A DNA stretch of 64,000 bases. Source: Calliopum simillimum. Lineage: Eukaryota > Arthropoda > Insecta > Diptera > Lauxaniidae. The DNA lies in assembly GCA_951812925.1 (NCBI GenBank), contig OX638369.1, positions 48,293,061 through 48,357,060 of the forward strand, read 5' to 3'. The position numbers were made by a program, and so were the translations under genes. The notes beneath the pieces are model-generated. The model saw only the letters and a program-made list of their open reading frames with translations. It was not told the DNA's origin and did no database searches. Positions 46,640 through 58,084 of this stretch are shown here, piece after piece (positions within the stretch are counted from its first letter, which is position 1; the number at the start of each line of letters is the position of its first letter).

Positions 46640-49180
46640 AATGAACTCCTTAGTAACAAATTAAAAAAAATTAACAAAAAATTTAAATCATTAAAAGAAA
46701 ACATTTATAAATTACAAAATAAATTAAAAACAAATAAAATTTTAAAAAAATCATTCCCATTGATTTATTTTTATACTAAGTCAGAAAGATAAAAAATAGG
46801 GAAGGGTAGAACTTGGTAGAGCTCGCAAACTATCGATAGTGGAAGATAGTTTGAGATATTAATTAATTGTTTGGTTTTATGTTTTTTGAGTTTTATTTAA
46901 AAAAGAAAGATTGGTGGTCCATATTTCCCTCCCTTACCCTTATAAAGTGCGTATCGCAGAATAATTGTGATACCCAGGTTCAAAACCTGAACGGTAAACA
47001 TCCGAAAAAGAAAATTCGTTGAAATGCAAAGTTAAAAATAAAAAAAATCTTATTTCAATTTAAAAAAGAACAACCGAAAAAGCCCGTCAATTTTATTTAA
47101 AAAAAAATATAAAAAGATATTTTTCCGCCATCATTGGGATTCGAACCCCGACTATCAATGTTTTGAGTCGCACAACTTAGCGGTATCTGCCAAATTTGAG
47201 TTGTTTTCCGTTCGTCCAAAACCACATAAAATAAATTTCAATAGAAAAAACATATTGTTCGGCCGATGTTCAGCAATCGTGTACGGCAAAAATATCCTGT
47301 AAAAACATTATGTTGAGCCCTTGTACGGCCTATGAAAAATAATGTAATTTGGCCTTTATACGGCCTTTGTACAACAGTAATTTACAATTTTTTTTTTTTT
47401 TTAACTCGGGGAAATGCCGCAACATGTAAAAACACTTAAATACTAGAATCGAAAAATAACAGCTGTAATCACGAATACAGATGTAACTTTTTCAGCTGTG
47501 AAGATACAGATGGCAAGCTTTGTGAGGGAATTTCTTATTCGTAATGGGTAACTTTCCATTAATAAATATTTTTGTTCGATCGTTACTTCATGTCAAAAAC
47601 GTCATTGCCGTAGATACTCCAAATGCGAAGCTACCCCAGTCTCCTCTATTTTCACGAAAAAATAGCTTGAAGGTGTTAAATTGATAATGTTTAACTGACA
47701 AAATGATATCGGTCAAGTGCCATAGCTCAGTCAATATTTGGAAAATTCCAATGATCGAGGTACATATTTTTGAAAAATGCAAAAAAACTTGAATTTGTTT
47801 TTTAAAAGATAAGGCCCTTCATTCTGTGGAGCACCACAAATGTTTGTCTAAAACTATCATTCGTATTAAATATTCTTTCTTAATGCAAAAATGCAATATC
47901 ACGAACATCACGTTCTGCAAAAGAGTAGCACTAAAATACCAAACTTCTATCTGTGATGACGCCTTCTCCATTAAGACAGTGAATTGTTTTGCTTAAAAAA
48001 ACAATTTGATTGCTTTCCGTACAACTTTTTAGCAGATATCAATTTCATAGTTTCATAAATATATTCTGCGCATTTCTCAAAAATATATTGCAAGCACAAA
48101 ATATTTTAATATGCAAAATTCATAATTCATGACAGAACAGAACGAAAAACACAACACTATTGATGTCGAGTTTTGAGTTTCGCTTTCTCTGACTAAAAAA
48201 AGGAAAAAATTGAAAACCAAACCCACTTTTAATATTTAAAATTTACTTCACACAAAATAGTGGCATGCTAATTGAAAGGGTGTCTGTCGGGTGGTATATC
48301 AACTATAGATGTGCAGGGTGTCCAATTTAAAACCACTCAAAAACACTATGATACCATAGTCGTCACAGTCATCCTTTTTTATTTTTTTTTATTTAGTCAG
48401 CCTTGCGTCAACGTGGTTTGCGTCAATTTACTACTTGTAATACTTCGAGAGATCGTGAATAAAACTCAGCCTGAATTTTATATTCTATTTGTTATGTTCC
48501 ACACAGTCTGTTCCAATTTGGCTTTTATGCAGCGGCAGCGGCACCGGTACTGGCACCATCACCGTCCGTATGATGTTTTATTTTGGTTTTTTGTTGTTTT
48601 TTGGTAGAGCTTTCGTTGAAACGTGGTCAATTAAATATTTCATACTGATTGTGAGTTTTACAAAAACTTATTCAGAATATTTGGCCACACAAAATGTTGA
48701 ATGTTTTTTGCATGCACTTCGCACTCAGAGTGATGCTGTTTCTGGTGCCTGGTGCATGATGTTGTGTGTGTGCTATGGATTCTATCCTAGGAAATCCAGC
48801 AATTAAATGCAAAAGAGCGAAATGTTTTCTTTTTTTTTTTTCAGTTTCGTGGTGTATAATGCATAAATATCTCATGAGCCTGGATTATGATGGTTTTGCA
48901 TTGCGTAACATATAACTAGTAATGTGTATTTCTATAGTAAAGTACGTAGTTTCCCTAAATTGATGTTTCAAACGTTTGCAAAGTTGATTAAGGAACAAGT
49001 AAACTGAAGGAGTGTGTATACAATTTTACTCATTTTTGCAACATTCAATTTGATGGTATTAACTAAAATTCTTTAGAAATTTAATCACTTCAAACATGTG
49101 TTATATATATTTACAATGCAAACAGTTCGTGGGTGTTATATGGAAATGTTATTTTCAAATTTGGGAGCATTCAAGCAGTA
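46640..49180. other. Non-coding DNA with tRNA-like segments
   Basis: 47118-47215 (minus strand) contains TGGCAGATACCGCTAAG and GTCGGGGTTCGAATCCCAAT, resembling tRNA A and B boxes. 46945-46995 contains CAGGTTCAAAACCTG. 47230-47360 repeats TACGGCCT. ORFs around 48272-48806 show no recognisable motif. Confidence 0.35.
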
Positions 49181-49187
49181 TGCACAT

Positions 49188-50345
49188 TAGACCGGTGCGT
49201 TTTGGACGAAAGTTTAAAATTCGTCTTGCAACCGGCAGAATTGTAAAGTTTAACTATCGACATTAAGATTGCCGCCACCCTAGCTCTGAGAGATGATGGG
49301 AAGGGGTGTTGATATATTTTTGAAGGTTGAAAAACATGGTTTAAAAATGAATGCTCATAGGTCCGAAGTGAATCAATTCTCAGCTTCGTAGTAGGTCGAA
49401 AACTGAAATCCAAGACATGGATTCTTATGTATTTTTTCCCGTAGAGTCGAATGGCATCATTAGTTTTCTGATTAGACGTCCATTTTTAGCGTTAAGTGAA
49501 CTTTTCAGCTCAAAAAAGTCGAAATTTTTCCAAATCCCCTGTTTGAACACTCCACAATTGAACAGAAAAAATCTTAGAAAAATTTGAGATATACATTTTG
49601 TTAGGATTTTTTTTAACAAATCCAGTGGTACCATTTTTTTTGCGCTACAACATTATTTTCATTACTGAAAAATGAATTTTTGATTTTTATTATCAAAAAA
49701 TATCACTAAATCAGGCGTAAATATTTTGTCAAAGACTGTTCCCAACGACCGGACACTTTTTTTTTCGGTGCCCCCTAGTAAAACTTTTTTAGAATATTTT
49801 TGGATTTTTTTTAACCCACTATAAACAAGTTTTTGAAAAAGGGGTCAAAAAGACTCTTAAAAACGAGATATAATGGGTTAGATGTTCACATAACTTAATG
49901 TAGAACCAAGCATGGAACAATATTTTAGAGCATCTTAACCCATTATAAACAAGTTTTTGGAAAAAGGGGTCGAAAAGATCCTTAAAAATGCTTTATAATG
50001 GGTTAAGATGTTCTAAAATATTGTTCAATGCTTGATTCTACATCAAGTTATGTGAACATCTTAACCCATTATTTCCCGTTTTAAGGGTCTTTTTGACCCC
50101 TTTTTCAAAAACTTGTTTATAATGGGTTAAAAAAAATTCCAAAAATATTCTAAAAAAATTGTACTAGGGGCACCGAAAAAAAAAAAACCGTCCGGAAGTT
50201 GGGAACCGTCGTTGACTAAATATTTGCGCCCGATTTCGTAATATTTTGTGATAATAAAAATCAAAAATTCGTTTTTCATGAATGAAACTAATGTTGTAGC
50301 ACAAAAAAAAATGGTACCACTGGATTCGTCAGGAAAAATCCTAAC
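49188..50345. mobile_element. Truncated copy of the 36932-38465 palindrome
   Basis: Starts TAGACCGGTGCGTTTTGGAC at 49188 and follows the same arm, AACCCATTATA hairpins and centre. The right arm stops near 50345 (after GGATTCGTCAGGAAAAATCC), so the outer 420 bp or so of that arm is missing. Confidence 0.85.
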
Positions 50346-50627
50346 AAAATATACATTTCAAAAAAATCGATAAGAAAGATCCAGGTATTCCTACAACGCT
50401 CTTGCGATCTCTCCAAAAGTACGCTTCTCAGACGAAAAATTCTGTTAGCAATGGTTATAGAAAAGCCAAGAACTAATTTGTACCGCGAGGTACCGCCAAG
50501 ATTTTTTTGGTTTAATTGAAACCTTTTTAACACACATAATAAAATGTAGGTGGCTTTTTTGTTTGACACGAACTTTTCTCATATAGCTTGACCCATGATA
50601 AAGAATCTAAGACACATTTTTATGTTA
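50346..50627. other. Short spacer before DD37E element
   Basis: No gene. GGTACCGCCAAGATTTTTTT near 50490 and other AT-rich DNA. Confidence 0.3.
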
Positions 50628-51893
50628 AGACTGCCCCAGAAAAATTTGATATTTTTATTCCTTAAGATTTTGATTTACCTGATGATCGTGTAGGTCGAAA
50701 TATGGGTGCTATTTTTTCAATATAACATGACGATTACAAAAATATATAACACTTGGTAACCGAACTTCAAACGATAAAGATGTCTAGCAATCAAGAAAAA
50801 AAAGTGCAAACTCATTTGCACACTTACCTGCAAAAACCAGAATTAAAATATTCAGCCATAGCTAAAAAAAAGAGGTGCATCAAAAATCATTGTCCAAAGG
50901 GTTATTTTGAATTATAGAAAGGGTCAACTTATTACGCGGAAAAAGGGTTCAGGTAGAAAAGCCAGTATAGACCCACAGTTGGTGAAAAAGGTGAAGCTCC
51001 TTTTTAAGCAGAATCCCAACACTTTAAAACGAGATATGGCTGCCAGAGCAGGTACCTCAAAATCTTCTATAAACAGACTAAAGAAAAAACTTAAAGAACT
51101 ACAGAGTTCAAAAAGTACCAGACCGTTCCCATGAAAAGCAGTTAGAGGCTTAAAAGCGAGCTCGAAAGTTATATGTCGATTACCTGACTAAATTTGACTG
51201 CTGCGTGATGGACGATGAAACATACGTTAAGGCAGATTTTAAACAGCTACCAGGACACGAATTTCATACCTGTTTGGAGAAGGGGCAGGTACAGAGCAAA
51301 TTCAAAGAGAAGAAAATTACAAAATGGTCATATATGGCCATATGCACTTGCGGTCTGAGAAGCAGTTTATTTGTAATACAGGGCACAATTAACTCGAAAA
51401 TTTATATTGATAAATGCCTTGAAAAACGTCTTTTGCCATTCATTTGTGAGCACGGGGGTACTGTAATGATTTAGCAACCTCTCACTACTCTAGAGCCACC
51501 ATAGAATGGTACAATAGCAAAAATGTAAATTTTGCACCCAAAAATGCGAATCCACCTAACTGCCCAGAGCTTCGACCTATTGAGAGATACTGGGCTCTAA
51601 TGAAATCAAATCTTTGGCAGAGTAAAAGTACTGCAAAAAATTTAAAAGATTTCAAAAATAAGTGGCGAAGGTCGTACGATACTTTCGACGAAACAACTGA
51701 ACAAAACTTAATGAAGGGTCTTAAGAAAAAAGTAAAATATTTTTATATAAAATAAATATTTGTTAATAGGGTGAGGTTATTTATGTTTGCTATACTACTC
51801 AATAATAAATAAAAAAACAATATTTAAAAAACATTCATTACGTATTTTTTTATTGATGAAAAACAAAGTATCAAATTTTTCTGGGGCAGTCCT
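50628..51893 (+). mobile_element. Full-length DD37E Tc1/mariner element, inactive (1266 bp)
   Basis: Terminal inverted repeats (A/AG then GACTGCCCCAGAAAAATTTG, 23 bp identical) are flanked by TA at 50626-50627 and 51894-51895. The transposase reads from about 50780 (MSSNQEKKVQ). An N-terminal DNA-binding section includes RKKGSGRKASIDPQLVKKV and MAARAGTSKSSINRLKKKL. The catalytic part has CVMDDETYVKADFKQLPGHE, INSKIYIDKCLEKRLLPF, DLATSHY and NPPNCPELRPIERYWALMKS, ending near 51754 (KVKYFYIK, stop). Second Asp to Glu spacing is 37. Stops (for example near 51135) and frameshifts (near 50870 and 51475) disable it. This group is the ITmD37E type described in mosquitoes. It is on the strand opposite the host gene. 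Confidence 0.92.
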
Positions 51894-52285
51894 TAGATCA
51901 ATTTACCATTGCACACCACTCAGTCAAAGTTAAAGAGTTATAAAAGTTATGTTTTTGAGTCCACCATTTTCAAAAAAAAAAAAAAAAATCTAATATCATA
52001 TTCGTAATCAGTGAACCCAAAAACCCTAGAGTAAATTTTATTTGTTGGATTTGGTTGAATATTTGTGCAAATCATCCGCTATTTTCTTTTTTAAAAAAAC
52101 TAACATCAGATTCGCAATCAACAATCCCAAAAACTCTCGGGTAAAAAATTTCGACCTTTGGCCTGCCTTTAAGGATTTTGAACCCGTGCGCGTAGCGCTA
52201 CTCTTTCTCTTCAAAATTATATAAATAGTATTGAGAAATATTGCATTGTATTTACCAGTTGAATGTATGTATTTTCCTGTAACTC

Positions 52286-52515
52286 CTAGCAGGGGCATAA
52301 GGCCGAAATGAAACGACTCAATTTATCACGATCCTTTCCTATGACTTTTATATCTTGTCACGACTTTTCCGATTCTTGGATTTCCTTATGTTGCGACCTT
52401 TCAGGTGATTTTCAGTCTACTACGTTCTTTACTGCCTCTTGGATTCCACTCAATAGCCTGACGATAGACTTCGCCACCAACTCAAAAATGCGCACTTTCG
52501 ATAACAGAAGATGAC
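52286..52515 (-). pseudogene. LINE reverse transcriptase C-terminal tail, decayed
   Basis: A damaged relative of the tail at 53116-53330. KEIQESEKS, QDIKVIGKDRDK, LSRFISALCPC and a stop at 52286-52288 can be followed on the minus strand with a frame break. A 3' tail of TACATACAT-type bases follows (52261-52270). Confidence 0.75.
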
Positions 52516-52544
52516 CAAGCAAACGAGAATTTTGTTTTAGATAT

Positions 52545-52985
52545 TCTTGCCTTAGGAGACTTCCATACAAAATTGACATTAGCATCTAAGTTTTGCTTGG
52601 AACCACATTTAAAGGGTGAAAAAAGGGGGTAGTATATTTGAAATAAAAATTGGAGAGGAAAAAATTAACCAATCAATCAATTTCCCGACAACGAGGAGTT
52701 TTTAATGTTCTTTCACCCACTTTTTTGCTATAACAATGATACCGTTACAATTAATTTTGTCTCCACGGTTTTCTCAACGGATTCTGATTCGGCAGGGTTC
52801 AATGGATCTCTGTAATTTTTTTCAGATTTTTTCGAGGCGGAGCACATCATTAAAATGCAATTGTTATTAAACAATTTGTTAATTTACAACAACAATGTAA
52901 AATTTTTGTGCAATTTTTTTCTTAAATAAGCAAATCTAATTTATTATCTATATGACTAAAGATGTTTGGTCACGATCGGTTGGAA
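52545..52985. repeat. Dispersed repeat, partner of 2690-3380
   Basis: Direct-orientation match to 2815-3360, ending in AATTTATTATCTA. It separates the two LINE tails. Its class is unknown. Confidence 0.6.
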
Positions 52986-53115
52986 AATGCTTGTTGAAAA
53001 TTTTTCCTGACTTTGAGTGACAATAACTATTGCAAAAAAAAAAATTTTGTGGAATTTTTTCTGGGACTAAAATTTACCATTTACAGAAATGTATGTATGT
53101 ATTCTCCTTTAACTC

Positions 53116-53330
53116 CTAGGAGGAGCATAGGGCCAATATGAAATCTCTCCATTTGTCACGATCCCTTGCGATGACTTTGATCTCTTGCCACGATTTTCCC
53201 GATTCTTGGATTTCCTTTTCCAACGACCTTTTCCAGTTGGTTTTGGGTCTACCACGTCCTCTACTGCCTTGTGGATTCCACTCAAGGGCCTGGCGACAAA
53301 CTTCGCTGTGTGGTTTCCGGAGAGTGTGAC
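53116..53330 (-). pseudogene. 5'-truncated LINE reverse transcriptase C-terminal tail
   Basis: The minus strand reads HTLRKPHSEVCRQALEW, NPQGSRGRGRPKTNWKRSL, KEIQESGKSWQEIKVIARD and KWRDFILALCSS, then a stop at 53116-53118. The WNPQG...GRP...W pattern is the usual C-terminus of many RTE-type and related non-LTR retrotransposon polymerases (from memory). It is followed by a short 3' UTR and a TACATACATACAT tail (53090-53105). Everything upstream of the last 70 or so codons is missing. Confidence 0.85.
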
Positions 53331-54660
53331 AGAAATAGATTTATGCAAAAATTTTTGACAAATCTATTGGTGTGAGTGAATTCACGTATTCTGACCCTAC
53401 ATTTTGTTGATGTTATAAGCAAATGCTGTTATTCTCTTAATCAGTCCTACATCGGTTTCTGTCATTAATGTTTATGAGAAAAAATATTGCATTTTAAGTA
53501 ATAAAACAAGTTTTTTCTTATAGTTTAAACTTTCCAAGAAATAACGTACGAAAAACATTACATTCGTAGTTTAGGCAAAATATATTCATTAAAAATTCCA
53601 ACCTTCCAAACTTTGGCGCAACAGTTTAAAAAACCTTATTCAAATGGATGGAACTTTTCGGTATTAAACTAAGAATATGAAAATATTAGATTATATACAA
53701 ACATAAATAAAACATACGTTTGTATGTTACTTCAAATGATGACATTTCCAATAAGGAGTTCAAAAGAAAGGTTACAGCTAGAATAACTTTCTTTTAAACT
53801 GAACTCACAAAAACAGGATGTTTAGTTCTTATGTTAAATTTAAAAAATTAAATTTAAAATAAGTAGTGAAAACTTTTTGCTTTTTCTAAAGAAGCATAAC
53901 TTTGTAGATCAAAGGAAAGGAAAAATAAATAAAAAGATATAGAGGAAGATAGAGAGAACAATTTAATAATTCACAACCAGCTCAACAACACATTAAGGGG
54001 ACAACAATTCATCATCAATCAGTAAAATGTACAATGATAACAATAAAAAAATTAAGCAGTAAATAAATTTGTTGCAAAATTTACCCAAACTACTGGGAAT
54101 CAGCAGGAATAAGAATAACAGATATATAATAACAATAGCAACAACTTGAATTTAACGAAAACTTTTTAATCAAAATCGTAAATAAGAAATGTTTCAGACA
54201 AAAAAAAAAAATAAATAAAATTTACACTAAGCAACAAGTTTTAAAAGAAGATAAAAATTGGCAAAAAAACTTATCTGTGTTAATAAATTGAAAAATATTC
54301 GAGCAAAACCAAATAATTAATAAAAATTTGGCACATACTTTTAGGAACTTCTTATGACTGAATCAATTGGTTTTTACACTCTAAGAAGTTCAAATAAACT
54401 GAACTTTCAAGTTCTCAGTTTCACATACCTTTTGTATCAATAAATAACATGAACTTGCTTATTTTTTTTGTAAAAATAAGTTCGAATTTATTTTTTCTTA
54501 GTATGAATTTACAAAACAAGCGAATTGATTTTTATCTAAAATTTGAGAAAATTTTTCGATAACGATATGTATTTTATGGGAAAAAATATTTTTTTTGGTT
54601 ATCTTTTTCTGAAAAATTTTCGTACGGACCTAACTAAATATTTAAAAAATTTAAAGATAA
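53331..54660. other. AT-rich intron-like DNA
   Basis: No supported gene. Long A-rich stretches with CAACAACA-type sequence at 53970-54150 look like unique intronic DNA. Confidence 0.45.
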
Positions 54661-54669
54661 AGATTTAAC

Positions 54670-55860
54670 GGATATATGGGGTGTAATCGATAAGGTTACT
54701 AACCTTTTGGTAGGTGATTTAAGTGGAGGCCTAGACTAAGGAAAAATTGCAAGTGTAGGGGGTCATAAACGTACCCCTGAGGAGTAATAGAGTAAAAACT
54801 GATTTTCTGACTTGTCTTACCAAAAAAATTTTTCTTGTGTCAGCCTAACATTTTAGAGAACATTTTTTCAGGTTTTTGCAAAGTTCTGGACCTTTTAAGT
54901 TGATATTTTGAACATTTTTCCTATTTTGGAGCTCTGGTGGCCATCTTAGTATTATCAACATACAAAAATTTGTCCTACCTTTTTTTCTATGTTTGAAATG
55001 GAGCATGACTTTGAATTATACACCATTAGAAAAGTATTTGAGTGCAAATGTGCACAAAGTTGAAATTATTTTAATATTTTTCCATTAAGGCAGTTAAAAT
55101 TAAATGCAAATTTTTCAATATTGACAACGACAAAATACGCGGTCACACAGAGCTGAACAAAGGATACAGCACAAAGAGAAAGACAAAAAGCTGGCTGACA
55201 CTGATTTCATGTATTTTGTTTTCTTCTCGCGTTACTCTCACGCGTTTCCAAAAAAATTACAAAAAGGTATGTTAATAGGAGGTTACCGGACATAGTCCCA
55301 ACGGACATAGTCCCAACGGACATAGTCCCAACGGACATAATTCCCACTTCGTAAATGGGGATTATGACCGAAAATTTTTGGGGTTTATGTCCGAAAAACT
55401 TGCGGACATAATTCCTATTTTAGAAATGGGGACTGTGTCCGAACTATGGCGGACATAATCCCTATTCACGAAATGGGGATTATGTCCGTGGGGATTTTGT
55501 CACGGCACCTTAATAGGATCTTCTTTGCACAAAATGGCCGCCAAAGTCTAAAAATATGAAAAAAAAAAAATTTAAAATGTTGATTTTAAAGGTCCAAAAC
55601 TTTTTTAAATCCTTTTAAACACTGTAAAGCAAATACACTCTTAAAAAGCTCAAACAATTAGCTAAGTTTCTTATAAAAAAGTTTTTCTAAAACGTTAGGC
55701 TGACCCAAGAAAAATTTTTTTTTTCAAAAAGAAGTTAACAAACAAATCTCCTCAGGGGTACATTTTAGACCATCCAATTATTTGTTAGTCTAGGCTTCCT
55801 CTATCACCTCCCATGAGCTTTGAAACCTTATTGAATGCACCCCATATAATTTGGTTTTTT
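54670..55860. mobile_element. Palindromic element, about 1.2 kb with nested insert
   Basis: The ends share TATGGGGTG (54675 and, inverted, 55845). The arms (54675-54960 and 55540-55855) share blocks such as GTACCCCTGAGGAG / CTCCTCAGGGGTAC and AGCCTAACATTTTAGA / TCTAAAACGTTAGGCT. The 55281-55509 element interrupts it. No coding. Confidence 0.75.
55281..55509. mobile_element. 229-bp element with 9-bp TSD, Mutator-like
   Basis: Identical 9-bp flanks TTAATAGGA lie at 55272-55280 and 55510-55518. The ends are GGTTACCGGACATAGTCCC and, inverted, GGTGCCGTGACAAAATCCCC, so the inverted repeats are imperfect. The interior is nearly all degenerate copies of CGGACATARTCCC in both orientations. A 9-bp TSD and G-rich ends suggest a Mutator-like MITE; this is inference. 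Confidence 0.75.
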
Positions 55861-56067
55861 TGTTTAGGCATTCTGTAAGAAACTACCATGAATATATCTG
55901 AACACTAAAAAAAACACTGAAAATTAAAAAAAATAAAAAAAAGTAAAAAAACTTGTTGCATAGTGTTAATATTTCCAAAAAAAAATAGGAAAAAATTACG
56001 AACAGGCACGTAAAAAAGGTCAACAACAAATTTCATTTATGTATTTTTATAAAAGAAGAAAACTTAC

Positions 56068-56432
56068 GAAAATCGAATTGTTCCGCTTCCAATTGCTGTA
56101 TAACAGAGGCATGACTTTGTTGCAACAATGTTACATCGCCTACATCATCGTAAATTGTTGGCGTTGTTGCCGTAATTGTTGCTTCTTTCGATGGTGTTGT
56201 TATTGACTTCTTTGGACCAAAACGTCCAAAAACACGGCTACTGCGACGACTTTTTGTGCCAAATCCGCCAAAACCACCACCACCACCACCGCTGCCACCG
56301 CCAACAACTGCTACCCCAATACCAGTTGAAGTTTCATCTGGAGTGGTGGATGTTGTTCTTGCTGTCGTTGATGCCTGGCTATTCCCCATTGCAAAGTTGT
56401 GCTTTTGGTTCTGTCGTTTTTGTTGATGTTGC

Positions 56433-56464
<32 letters not shown>

Positions 56465-56503
56465 CTTTACCAGCGGATGTTGGTTCGATTGATTGAAGCG
56501 CAT
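56068..56503 (-). CDS. Exon 1 (first visible) of large low-complexity gene
   Basis: Minus-strand exon. The donor is TTTTC|GTAAGT with the exon ending at 56068, leaving one base of a codon that pairs with exon 2. The first in-frame ATG is at 56503 (MRFNQSNQHPLVK), followed by a polyglutamine tract encoded by mixed CAG/CAA. A second possible start, MGNSQASTT, is at 56399. Next are a T/S-rich stretch, a VVGGGSGGGGGGFGGFG linker, SRRSSRVFGRFGPKKS, then YDDVGDVTLLQQSHASVIQQ and LEAEQFDF. The frame stays open upstream through a pyrimidine-rich stretch, so this could be an internal exon with an unrecognised acceptor. No domain was identified. The four exons add up to about 820 codons. Confidence 0.7.
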
Positions 56504-56569
56504 TGAAAGAATCAGCGTGAAAATGTAGAGAAAAAAAAGAAAAGAAAATGGAGAAAAAGTGAAAATCAA

Positions 56570-58084
56570 TTACAACTTTGCAGGCGCAGTTTAATTTGTT
56601 TGGTAGCTTTTGTGTGCATGGTACATTTGTATTTGTGTGTGTGTGTGTATTTGTGTTTGTGCTAGTGTATTTGTGTTGATATCAAAAGAAATCACAAATT
56701 AAAAAGTCAAAAAACGTAATCAATTTTCAATTTCGATATCAAAGATGTTGTAACTTTTCAATTTGTCCCCATGGCATTTTGTACATGAGATGATGTGAAA
56801 GAAAAATTGCAGGAAACTTTAATGACACCACTTTCAAATACAAAAACATTTAACCAAAAAGCTGAGGTGCACACACATACATACTAAATATATATTTTTG
56901 AGTTTTGTATTTGGAAAGGAAGTGGTTCTAGATCTCGTGCTGTTTTTGCCTTTTATGAAAAACTTTAGTTATATGACAGATCTCAAAATAAGTCTCCATC
57001 TAAGTAACGGAAAGATTGCCTAGTTTAATTAACTGAAGGCTTTATTAATATTGCCCAGGGAATCCAATTGCTCATTCTGGGCATATTGGAGATATTGTAT
57101 TTGTGGCGAGACCACTTCATCTAAATGTAAATTGGCTAAAGTTAACTAACTACGTATAGTTTAAACCGTTTTTTACTGCCTAAAATCAAATATACATATT
57201 TAATTGATTCATTTGGATTGTTGGAAAGATTGTAAAGAGCCATATTGCTCTAACAAATTCTTAAAAAAAGAAAATACGTTACCACAGCTTTACTGGAGAA
57301 TGGACGTAGAAAAATAATTAGGTAATAGCTTTTTATTTTTTTATGAAGTGAACTAAATCTTTCAGAAGAATATTTAAAAATGTTTTTTTAGAGAGACTAT
57401 ACAAAAATCTACCCCCAGAAAAAATTCAGGAGAACATATCATTGAGAGTCAAAAACTATGAATTTTAAAAAAATTTTATGTGTTTAGACAAAAACGCATA
57501 TACCGATATACCGCCAATAGAAAGCCAGTTAAACTCAACTGAACGTTAAAGTTTATTTTCCCTCAGTTGATAAAAATCTTCACATTGAGAAAGCAATTTA
57601 ATTCCAACCTACCGTTAAAGTTTCCGTTAAGCTTTAACTACACATTGTGAAAATGGCCCTAAAAGAGATAAAACTCATTAAGTGCATAGAAATTGTTAAG
57701 TTCTTAATGAATTTTAACTTTTTAACCAACGATTTGCTAACTTAAATTTATTTGAAAGAAGAATTCTAGATTGGATTAAGCGGCGTATTACAAAAAAAAA
57801 ACATATACTTTCTGTTTCCCAAAATAACAATGATTGCAGGCTTGTTGAAACGGTGCACACTTGTGTGGCTTTATACATTTTTGGGAAAAAAATAGAAGGA
57901 GCGCTCCAATAACCATGAAATTTTGCATACATTATGAGATATAGCTAGTTAAGAAAAGATCAGAAAATGGGTGTGATGCGTCATCGGACACACATATCTC
58001 CCAAAGAAATTTAACGTCTTTTTGTTGAAAGAAGAAGGAAAGAGTGCTCATACTGCAATGAAATTTGCATGCTTAATAATATAG
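56570..58084. other. Non-coding DNA with GT microsatellite
   Basis: (GT)n at about 56630-56675, then AT-rich DNA. A short open frame at 57714-57932 has no recognisable motif. Confidence 0.45.

Noticed and set aside
48272..48806. Two overlapping open frames as a membrane protein gene
   Set aside because: No recognisable motif, AT-driven hydrophobicity, no splice context, and overlap in two frames.
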